Source: Adiantum capillus-veneris (taxonomy: Eukaryota; Streptophyta; Polypodiopsida; Polypodiales; Pteridaceae). Taken from it: a stretch of 64,000 nt of DNA. Below the pieces are notes generated by a model. That model saw only the letters and a program-made list of their open reading frames with translations, was not told the DNA's origin and ran no database searches. This document shows positions 1-8,928 of the stretch, one piece after another. Numbering within the stretch: the stretch's first letter is position 1; each line of letters starts with the position of its first letter. The position numbers and the translations under genes were made by a program. The stretch is from the NCBI GenBank assembly GCA_014529385.2, contig CM043963.1, positions 72,759,412 to 72,823,411 on the forward strand, written 5' to 3'.

Positions 1-1453
1 CCTAGCTAGATAGCATGAACACTACTTCAAAGAGAGAGAAATTAAGCTATTGACAACAATTTAGGACCGGATTTAGAGCTGGTCCCCCCTCCAAAAGGCT
101 TTGTATTATAGGTTTCCCCCATCAAGGGAGACATTTCACAATACAATTCTTTGTGTTCCTCCAAACACTAGCTAGTGCAATGAATATGGAAGCTTCAAGC
201 ACTTAGCAAACACTTATAAAACACAACATCAATTCCCTCACGGTCTTAGATTCAAGACCTCACACACCTTCGAAGATGGTGAGAGCTAGCAGGGTATGAG
301 AGTAGATAGAGAGGAAGGAGTAGTCTTACGAGAAAGATGTACATCTCCTCACATAATCACTCATATTATCATAGGATAGCTTAGTAATTAGCATGGTAGA
401 GGAGATGAGCATGCATTGAAGCTTGGATCTTGGTTGGATTTGCATCACAAAGCCAAGAGTTGTTGGTGTAGGCGTCCCTTCTCACAAGCTTGGAGTAGGT
501 AATAAGCTTTCCATTAAAGATTGAGAAGAAGAGAGAGAGTCTTCTTGATTCACCCATGAGCTAGTGTAAGTGTGTGTGGAATAATGCCTTGAGAAATTCA
601 GCCCCCCCTCTCTCTTGGTCGACCCCTCATGCTATTTCCTCTTGCTCACACCCCATTAAACCTCTCCATGCTTAGTAGCCAATAGGATTTCAGGAGCATA
701 AGTGATAGCCTTATGACATGTGTCCCCCTTTCCCCTGATGTAAGAGCTTTAGGTAATTATTTATATGCAAGTAAATTCTCATTGGACCCCTTTGTCTCCT
801 GGCCAACAGGAATCAGGTAAGCAATTGGGCTGCTGAATGCTCATTGGACACCTTGGGAGACTGTCCAATAGTCTTTTGGAGAGCTTAGTTCTTATTGGGT
901 TTTTTATTAAGTTTTTTAAATTTATTAAACTAGATTTACTCTAGCCTAATTCTCATTGGTCCACCTCCATGGCCATCCAAGAGGATTTGAGTACACCTTG
1001 TGGGCATCTGGGCTAGGGAGCTGACATGTGTCTCTCATTCCCTTTGTGTAAAGGAAGCTTGCAATGTGTGTTTGTGTTTCTCTCTCATCCCCTACTTCTA
1101 GGGCTCTTCCTCTGCTATGTAGGACTCATGAAGACTTTTTGTACACAGACAAAGCATCCAATTTTCCTAAGCTTTGGCCTTTGGACTCAACCGTTGAATT
1201 TTTGGAGCCTTAGCATTTTGGAAGTCTTAATGGGCTGAACTTTAGGGTCTTTAAAGCCCATTGTTGCACCTTGCTCTTTTACAGATGGCCCCCCTTTCAT
1301 ATCCCTATTTTCCCTCCTTTGGATCCCTAATGTGGCCGGTCTGCCAGCTTAACCAATATTTTAGCTTTTTCTCCTCTGGCACTTCCCCATATTAAATGAC
1401 CAGTTTAACATGAGAAAATCATTTAGGAGAATTAGATCTTAGTTATTATGACA
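1..1453 (-). repeat. 3' LTR (partial?) of minus-strand gypsy element H
   Basis: On the minus strand the H polyprotein ends near 1813. About 360 bases further a purine tract is followed by TGTCATAATAAC, a normal LTR start. I take the DNA from 1453 leftward as the 3' LTR of H. It has no coding content, is rich in short C runs and has a leader-like texture near 60-360. The far LTR edge is not visible and may lie outside the window, so the left boundary is simply the window edge. No second copy of this LTR is present here to confirm it. Confidence 0.55.
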
Positions 1454-1467
1454 TTACCTCTCTCTTG
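1454..1467 (-). other. polypurine tract of H
   Basis: Read on the minus strand this is CAAGAGAGAGGTAA directly before the TG of the presumed 3' LTR. That is the usual position of the plus-strand primer of an LTR retrotransposon. It follows the acidic, Glu/Asp-rich tail typical of gypsy polyprotein ends (GTCGAGGACGACTATGATTT). Confidence 0.6.
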
Positions 1468-1812
1468 AAATCATAGTCGTCCTCGACTATGGGATAGAGA
1501 AGATAAAACCTATTTTCATAAGTCCTTTTCTAGGGGGTAGAGGATCCCTATTTTACCCTACAACATCTTTGCAGAATGGATGACTAGTCCATTGGGCGCT
1601 TGAGAGCCTAAGCTACCGCAAGCATGTCTTGCACATTAGTCCTATCAATTATCCATAGTAGAGTGACAAGCTCTACTTGGTGTTTGGGAGACGTCGTCTC
1701 CACAAACTTGATTCTTCTAAGCATGCATAGTACTTTACATTTGTGCACAATAAAGAAAAAGAGAGTCTTATAAGACAAAAACTTTTCTCATTTTAAACAT
1801 TTGTACATTTGC

Positions 1813-2865
1813 TTACTCTAGGGAAACATTGTAAGCATTGACAAGGTTTAGGTTATCCTTTAATTGTATTCCTTGCATCCATCTAGCATCTTCAAAAGGA
1901 TAATTCTTGAACTTAATAAGATATCGTCTGATAGTCTTACCGCCTCTTAATACCTTGTCTTCATGTCGGAGAATAGACTCGGGCTGCAACGCCTCTTCTT
2001 GGTCCTCGATCTCTAGTGGGTCTTCAATAGTTGGTTCTTGAGGTGGCTCCCGTTTGTAAGGCTTTAGTAAGCTCACTAAAAGCATTGTGTATGAGCCAAT
2101 GGCTGGGAAACTTGAGTTGATAGGCCATCTCATAGATTGGCCTAATAATATGGAAGGGACCATAGTACCTTTTTGCTAACCTAGCATAGTACTTTTGGTG
2201 CCCCGTAGGGTTCTTGCCCGTCGTGTGCCTTAATCGAGCCTTGGGAAATTTAAGGAAGACCCAATCATTTTCTTTAAAGGATTGGTCTCTTCTGTGCTTA
2301 TCACCAACAGCCTTTTGCCTTTGCTGTGAGATAGAGATAGCATCCTTAATCTTTTGGAAAGATTATTGTAGGTCTTGGCTATACTCATCTGAAAAATGAA
2401 GATCTTCCCTTGTACCTTAAGTAGCAGGGGACTTTTTTATCTTCCCTCAATTATCTCAAAAGGTTCTTTTTCCGTGGAAGTATGTCCAGTGTTATTCTAG
2501 GCATACTCCACTAAGGGTAAGTACTTTTCCCATTGGGACCTTTGATCTACTTTCATTACATAGGATTTTAGTAGAAAAGAATTATTAGGTTAGCTATTTC
2601 ACTTTGGCCATCTGTCTGTGGGTGATAGGCTAAAGAGAAATTTAGCATTGTCCCTAAATTTTCAAAGAGACCCTTCTAGAAATTTGTGGTCATTCTAGGA
2701 TCTCTATCCGACACTATGGACATTGGCAAGCCATGGTACTTGAAGATTTGTGAAATGAAAAGGGTTGCCATTTGATGGGCTTTGATTGTCTTCTTGATAG
2801 GTATAAAATGAGCTTGTTTACTGAACCTGTCTACTATCATCCATATTCCCGAATTCCCATGGATA
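1813..2865 (-). pseudogene. gypsy (chromovirus) integrase and chromodomain, 3' fragment of H
   Basis: Ty3/gypsy pol inserts element cDNA; the chromodomain directs it to chromatin. Reading leftward on the minus strand, the integrase core begins at the conserved GIWMIVDRFSKQAHFIP stretch (about 2860-2810). It continues through SDRDPRMT, where the second catalytic Asp lies, and then, past a stop, HPQTDGQSE with the final Glu (about 2600). A GPF-type C-terminal segment follows in shifted frames, and a chromodomain-like end (RRYLIKFKNYP, then W) closes at 1813. Several stops and frameshifts are present, and everything upstream of the integrase (gag, protease, RT, RNase H) is missing beyond about 2865. 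It is therefore a truncated, dead copy. Chromodomain assignment rests on position and the few aromatic residues seen. Confidence 0.8.
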
Positions 2866-3611
2866 TATGTACAAGAAGTGGACAAAAGGACCCATCATTG
2901 ATATAGAATTAGAGCTTGCAAGTAAGAGAGACGATTGTCAAGGACAACCCGCTCTTACACCCTCTATCTTTTTATGGTTTTGTTTGGAGTATTGGAAGGA
3001 TTTGAAGATCACTCATCTTCTTGATCCTAAGCATATATTCAAAAGTGTACTCTTTGCAGAAAAATGTTATTGCTTTAAAGGACATGAAAGCATCTCACAA
3101 CGTTGGTACGTGCAAAGGTTGTCAAAGCTAGAAGCGGTGAGTAGTGCAATGGTTATGTAGTACAAGTGCTAGGCAAAGGGCTCACCATGGAAAACTTACC
3201 ACACCACATAAGTGCAAGGGAGGGGGGTTTTTCTACAAGTTACATAAGCATATAAGTTAGGGGTAGGCCCCAAATAAATTTATCTCCCGAGATTAAAAAT
3301 ATGGGAGGAGGGTATCATATTTATGGGGGGGCGACCTGACCCGGGTTGATTACTTGTAATGATTGGTCACCGGTGTGCACTAGAACTTAGATGAATTTAG
3401 AGGAATTTTTTTTTAGGTCACAGATTAATTTTGTATCTTGCCGGTCATGAATATGGGCTGATTTGGAGGACGTCAAGGGTTGATTTAGACAGCTTTAGAT
3501 GGGTCAGAATTGGACGACTAGCCAGAGTGCAGGCTGATTGGGCACATAGTTTGAAAGTCAAACTAAGACACATTGAGGGTAGTACCATACATCTAGTTAT
3601 TAACAGAAGTG
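2866..3611. other. stretch without recognisable gene
   Basis: There are short open frames here (for example 2867-3160 and 3431-3661) but none has a motif, composition or partner I recognise. The abrupt loss of the H integrase at about 2865 marks the left edge as a rearrangement or insertion boundary. Confidence 0.4.
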
Positions 3612-4075
3612 CATTAGGAAGAGAATGGCGTCTAGGAGGGCCTCTTTATTTGGCAGTTTAAGGAAGTCAAACCTTTAGTATTAAGAAAGTAATCAAAGGA
3701 AATATTTTGAATTCAAACAGGCCAAACGGCTAGTTTATTTGAATTCAAAGTCTCCCCACAAAATGGAATTTACAATCTAGCAGCTAAAACCATATCATGT
3801 AGCATATCTATGGAAAGAGCTCGACGCATAGATTCCAGATCTATGATCTCCACTCAAATTGGAGATTAATGTAGGAGTTATGGAAGGCCAAAAATTGTAT
3901 AATTGTCCACCTCCTTTTTGGGGGAAAAAGTGCATCCTTTGACCACTCTTACACATCTCTTACACACCCACCATTCTTGCACACATGGCATACATCTATT
4001 CGTCAAAATGTTAATCACCTCCATAAGCTCATGGAAAATAAAGAGGCCCTCCTACACCCCATTCTCTTCCTAATG
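3612..4075. repeat. 39-bp inverted repeat with 386-bp loop
   Basis: Arm 1 (3612-3650) and arm 2 (4037-4075) are reverse complements over 39 bases with two mismatches. The shared core is AGGAGGGCCTCTTTATT on arm 1 and its complement on arm 2. The homology stops sharply at both ends of each arm. The loop has no coding signal. It could be a small foldback/MITE-like element or a local inverted duplication; no clear flanking target duplication was found. Confidence 0.6.
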
Positions 4076-4639
4076 GGTTCCTTAGTACATTGCCAGTCAC
4101 TATGTTGCACACTCTTTGACTAGTTTTACTCAGTTAGATAATGTGAGACCTAAATTTTACATGTAAGATAGGGGTAAGACAATTTTCTTCCTTGATTGTC
4201 GTATAAGTGTAGAAAGGGGGGTCATATTCCCTATATGATTCATATATAGGGGTTTTATCCAAGTTGATCTCACAGCCATGACTCAAACTACTATCAGAAT
4301 GTGTTTCCAAAAGTTTATCACAAAACTAGACAATAGACCAAGGTTTCTATTGCTTCTATCACCCTGGAAGAGAATATATTTCTTTAAGGACCTACACAAG
4401 ATCCACATGTAGAAATCTGCAATTATTTCATCTATGAAGAAGATCTAGCTTAGTGGAATCTTGAGTGAGGATATTGAATGCATGATATGTATACATGGAT
4501 CACATTACAAAATATTATGGATGGTAAAAATGTGAAGTGGCTTACTTAGGCCTAGTAAAAATGGACACCTAAATATAGTATGTATATAACTCCCAGATAG
4601 TGGAGTAATCAAATTCACAATATAGCTAGGCCCAAGGTA

Positions 4640-4875
4640 TGAGGAAATATCTACACGCAAAGGGTGGTCCATAAGATTTTTTCATTATTTTTGTTTATTT
4701 TTTTGGCTCAACTAGCCTAGTGACTAGCTAGCTCAAGAAAATATAGGAAAGGCCTCTAGCTCACACACGCCTATATATACTAAAAAGTGAGGATAGCGAT
4801 AATGTTAAGGTAATTTTTCTTGGGTGAGGTGGCTCACTATGGCAAATATGGATAGCAAAAAAAGTTATATCACTA
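4640..4875. repeat. dispersed repeat R1, copy 1
   Basis: This segment is a diverged copy of 62690-62930. Shared landmarks in the same order are TTTTTTTGGCTCAACTAGCC, AGTGACTAGCTA, CTCACACACxCCTATATA, GGGTGAGGT and TTACTATGGCAA-like blocks. Both copies are AT-rich, noncoding, and are followed at once by a coding fragment that lacks its own upstream part (an RT here). The right edge is set where similarity fades; the left edge is uncertain. Confidence 0.65.
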
Positions 4876-5430
4876 CAATGAGAAATTCGCTAAGAAGATC
4901 AAGGAAGAGATGGAGAAGATTAAGGAACCTAAGTGCATCTACAAAATAGAACACATTGATTGGGTATCACATTTTATGGTGGTGCCAAAAAAGAATGGCA
5001 AACTCAAATTGTATGTAAACCTCAAGAAGCTAAATGCAGTCACACCATGCAAGATAATTATCCTCATTCAATCACGGATCATGTTCTAGAATGGGTAGCT
5101 AGAAAAGAGACTTATAGTTTGTTGGACATATTCTTTGGTTACAACCAATTGGATATAGATCCCAACATAAAAAGGCTTTTGTCACTAAATGGGAAATTTT
5201 TTCTTACAGGGTTATGCCATTTGAACAGACCAATGCACCAGAAACATTCCAACAACTAATGAGCCATGCTTTAAAGAAATATCTGTAGAATTTCCTAGAA
5301 CTTATACATGCATGATCTTTGTGTGTATTCTACAAAGAGAGAGAGTCATTTTGGACATTTACGGTGTGTCTTTGAGAAATGCCGCCTATATAGGATTTGT
5401 TTAAATCCTCAAAAATGTGTATTTATGACA
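4876..5430 (+). pseudogene. gypsy reverse transcriptase fragment
   Basis: The reverse transcriptase of a Ty3/gypsy-like element copies RNA to DNA. Visible in shifted frames are WVSHFMVVPKKNGK, then VNLKKLNAVTP (about 4955-5045), the ITDHVLE stretch, a GYNQ block (about 5140), and a catalytic box near 5300 where the expected YMDD reads YMHD. Segments resembling the palm (CLNPQKCVFM near 5400) close the fragment. Several frameshifts and stops are needed to follow it, and no protease, RNase H or integrase adjoins it. It starts right after repeat R1, so its 5' part was probably lost to or separated by that repeat. Clearly dead. Confidence 0.75.
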
Positions 5431-5839
5431 AATGACATGACTAAAGGGAGCGAGAACATGCTACCTACCACTAGAGAGACCCAAATTCATGAAAGCAACT
5501 TTAGGAATAGTGAAGAGGAAATGGTGGTGGTAGAGCATCAAAGTGATTTTGTTGTGCAAAATTCTCAAAAACCTTCACACGACACTAACAACATGCCTCA
5601 AAGATGAGTATGTAGAGGGTAGTGAGAAGAAGGGTGAAGCCAATGAAGAGCTCCAAGATACTCTTGCAACCAAGGACGTACAAGAAAAAGTTGACAAAGG
5701 GATAGGAAAATCTACACAAAATACAAACAAAGTTCAAAGCATTCAAGAAAGGAAGCAAGGGATTGAAGGTGGTGAGAAAAAAAAAGATACTTATTTTTCC
5801 AATGTGATTAGTATAGATATGGCCCTTTTTGGAAGATAA
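5431..5839 (+). CDS. unrecognised Lys/Glu-rich short ORF
   Basis: An open frame at 5543-5839 encodes about 98 residues rich in Lys, Glu and Gln with no motif I recognise. It follows the RT fragment without a clear boundary. It may be degenerate element sequence or chance; hydrophilic, no membrane segment or signal peptide seen. I do not assign a function. Confidence 0.2.
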
Positions 5840-6219
5840 TACAAAATTCTATTATTTTGTCTTTGCAAGTGAAATTGACATTCAAAATCAAGGATCCACT
5901 GTGCCACAAGTAGACATCAACGTTGAGGAGTTACGTTCTGATGCATGAAAACGTAGGCCACTTGGAAGCTTATATTCTTTTGGGAGAGATGGAGATAAAT
6001 TAGTCTTTCAATATTCCCACATCAATAGAGAAATGCAATCACTTTTAGGAGTCATCATTATAGATAAGTGTGGGAGTATGAGACATAAATAAATGTGTGC
6101 AATTTTCAATTGTGTGCTGCAAATATATGGTCCCTTGTTCTGAGATTTATAAGTGCAAAACCTTGAATTGTTATCATTCTTTTGTATCGTAGTCAGCAAA
6201 TATTGCTCATGCAATCAGC

Positions 6220-6865
6220 ATGAAGAAAAGTGCACTCATTCTTGATCTTAATGGATTTTAGACAAGAGGCATCCATGTACAGATTGTGTCAAAATTGACC
6301 TTGGTCACACCACAGTTGTTGTTTGCTCGGGTTGTTTTGAATTTTTGGATGAGATATGTCAGTACTTTCATGTTGGTATTTGGTCCACCATGCTACAAAA
6401 TAATGTTTGCACTTATGTGAACACTCTTGAAAATCATGCACATAAAGAATATCATTTCTTTATGGTTATGGGGACAAGAAGATTGCTACATCCATAATCT
6501 CCAAAAAGTGTATAGACCAAATAAGCCTAATGTTGAGGCTATGTTTAAGCCTTTGTTGAGGGCTTGGTATTAGTGCAGGAATTTATGCAGTACAAAGAAT
6601 ACATTTCTCATTGATGATAGCCCTTCAAGGGATGTATTAACCCAAAAGATAACTGCTATATCCTGAAAGGTTTCAAGGGAGGCCTGACTATCTTCTTTGC
6701 AATGAGCTTCTACACTACCTTTTAAATTTAAATAATATAGATGACATTCGATCTGTTATTTCACTCAATCAGCTAGGATAGTCTCCAATCACAGAGGCTC
6801 ATGAACCATTTACAAAGTTTCAAGACATAATGGAATAATGGGGCATGTCAATGCCCAAGTTCTAA
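6220..6865 (+). pseudogene. FCP1/NLI-interacting-factor-like HAD phosphatase, degenerate copy
   Basis: Proteins of this family are HAD-fold phosphatases, some acting on the RNA polymerase II C-terminal domain. The copy begins ATGAAGAAAAGTGC and reads ALILDLNG, the catalytic DLxG region. It continues with RHPCTDCVKIDLGH, FEFLDE, the VGIWST segment equivalent to the family's WS block, then NKPNVEAMFKPLL and TFLIDDSPSRDVL (motif with the two Asp). The C-terminal part, YPERFQGRPDYLL then DIRSVI and SPITEAH, runs to about 6865. At least three frameshifts and several stops break it. I see no introns within the aligned stretch, which would suit a processed or element-captured copy. It is the only host-like gene remnant in the window. 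Confidence 0.72.
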
Positions 6866-7532
6866 GGGAAGAACTTGACAACAATTCAGTCGAAGTGGAA
6901 AGCTCATCTTGTGCATCTTCACACCTACCATTGTGCAATAACAAGTTAAGTTATGTTCAAGAAAGTAGTAAACTCCTTAAGCAAGGATCCAACTATGTTG
7001 GCACCCAAGTTTGGTGTGCCACTATTATCTTCAAACCAACTAAACTTGTTAAAATTGTCTCACAAAACAAAAAATTTGAGTGATCAACATGCTATTGCTT
7101 ATGCTACTAGCTTGGGGTATGGTCGTGGTCATGTCATTAGCAGAGTTGCAACTAAAGAATACATATTGAAGCTACAAAAGGCCTACTTAAGCTTATGGGT
7201 AGGACTCACCTTAGATTTATCAAAAAATATAAAAATTAAAATCAAATTGTTATCTAATCTAGCATATTTGTTATTGCAGGTGAAAGAAAACAACCAGTAA
7301 GTGCTTGGCGTGTGCGTTGACTCAATCACATGGAATGTTCACATACATCTAGAGTGGTGGAAATGCGTTAAGAAGATTTTGACCAAAACAATGTGTTGGG
7401 TTCTAGTATTCCGGCCAAAACAATGTGTTGGGTCCATGTGGGATGGGTGTCTAACCTCACTCCTATCTTATTGTTGCAGATATAGCGAGAACCACGAATA
7501 TAATTGTCAATCCATAGGACGAAGTTGACACG
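6866..7532. other. low-content stretch
   Basis: Short frames (6953-7300 and 7301-7528) are open on the plus strand but show no family motif. The C-terminal part of one (about 7195-7300) is AT-rich and hydrophobic, more like intron or UTR than coding DNA. Nothing here is supported as a gene. Confidence 0.35.
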
Positions 7533-8357
7533 ACTAGTACATAGAGGCTACAAGATGTTGTCAATATCTTGGAAAACAACAAACAACTTGCATCTAACTC
7601 AAGCTACACTCAAATGACAGAAATCACCAAAAGCTAGTCGCTCATCGACAAACGAATCACAGTGGTTACAACATCAAACAACATCCAAACATTAAGGAGC
7701 TTCTAGGACATATTTATAAGATCTAAGCACACATGCTTATGGTCTCAAATCTCACTTTAGGTCAAGTGCAAAAATCGCGATTATTAACAGTAGTGAGTTT
7801 TTGTGCTAGCCGTTTTTGAACCAGAATGCATCTAAATGCTTAGCAATGATGCCCAATACCCTGCCTATACTTATTTTACGATTTTGAAGCTTGAGATCCT
7901 ACTTATGATGAAATTAAGTTGTGGGTCAGCGACGTCAAAAGATACTGATTACCATGAAATGCTTACGTTAATGCATAGAGCTCTTACCGGTGGTTGCAAC
8001 GCAACAGACGACACTGTAATGTGACAACCGGGAAGGGAGTAGGAAGCACGAGAAGGAGAGAAGTGAGAATCGTTAGCTCACGTTGTGTTTCTATTATCCA
8101 AAAACTTATAAAATACTTACAAACATTGGCTTTTATATCTTAGCCAAGGTTTTTGTGGTCAAAACTAATAATCTGGGGGCTCTAATTAAAGACAGGTTGA
8201 TACAATCTGGAAGCTTGTAACCCCGGATCATCAATTACACTATTTATCTGAAAAGTAGGAGTTACAATATTCCCAATTCATCAAAATAATAAGTGTTTTT
8301 ACAATAAAAGCTCCAAAATAATTTATCCAAGTATCTGAGTTAGCTTGCTGCTAACAT
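7533..8357 (-). repeat. 3' LTR of minus-strand element I
   Basis: Read on the minus strand the region starts TGTTAGCAGCAAGC immediately after a purine tract. It carries a TATA-like AGATATAAAAGCC (about 8130-8142) and then a pyrimidine-rich leader. A consensus splice donor, CACCGGTAAGAG, lies near 7983-7994. Beyond the donor, a palindrome-like AAAATCGCGATTATT (7771-7785) resembles the repeated palindromes of the leader region at 12-12.7 kb. The far boundary is a guess. Confidence 0.5.
8128..8142 (-). promoter_or_regulatory. TATA-like box in I LTR
   Basis: Minus strand AGATATAAAAGCC lies about 215 bases inside the LTR, upstream of a CT-rich presumed transcribed leader. This spacing fits a U3/R promoter. 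No experimental support. Confidence 0.4.
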
Positions 8358-8371
8358 TTCCCCCCTCCTTG
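8358..8371 (-). other. polypurine tract of I
   Basis: Minus strand AAGGAGGGGGGAAA directly precedes the LTR start TGTTAGCAGC. It follows the end of a coding-like tail (HEAVSRDDTVKEGG), as expected for the 3' end of an LTR element internal region. Confidence 0.65.
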
Positions 8372-8928
8372 ACTGTGTCGTCCCTTGACACAGCTTCATG
8401 GAGTAAAGTAGTCTTTGGGTTGACAGCTGGCGAGGCGGTCTTTAAGCGCATGTAGTGATTTCTCATATTTGATTCTTCGTTGTTTGTCAGGAACTTGCAA
8501 GAACTGCATGATGAATCTGTTTTAAAGTTCATTGGCGGAACAACCAACAAATCTCGATGTAAGGTTACTTATCACTGGCCCAAATATCTTTGTTCACCAA
8601 GTGAAGAAACGTGTCAACGCCAACATATTGCTAGAGGGCAAAAACATGCATTGGGCGTAGAATCCATAGAGGACTTCTTCTGAGGGCTGGCCACTTAAGT
8701 CATAACAGAGACCCTTATTACCTTCAAGGAAAGACATCCATGGTGCTCCGGCTTGCTATGGCTCATGAAAATCTTGGATGCAGGTGAGCAGCATTCTGCA
8801 AATCTTGTACAGCATGGCACATGAGAGGTCATGAAGGCTCTTGAAGAAAGTCATGGTGCCCGTTAGGGTTTTCACCATGTATTTCTCTATTGCCGGTCCC
8901 TGCTCTGGAGCTGGTAGTCATGGATAGT

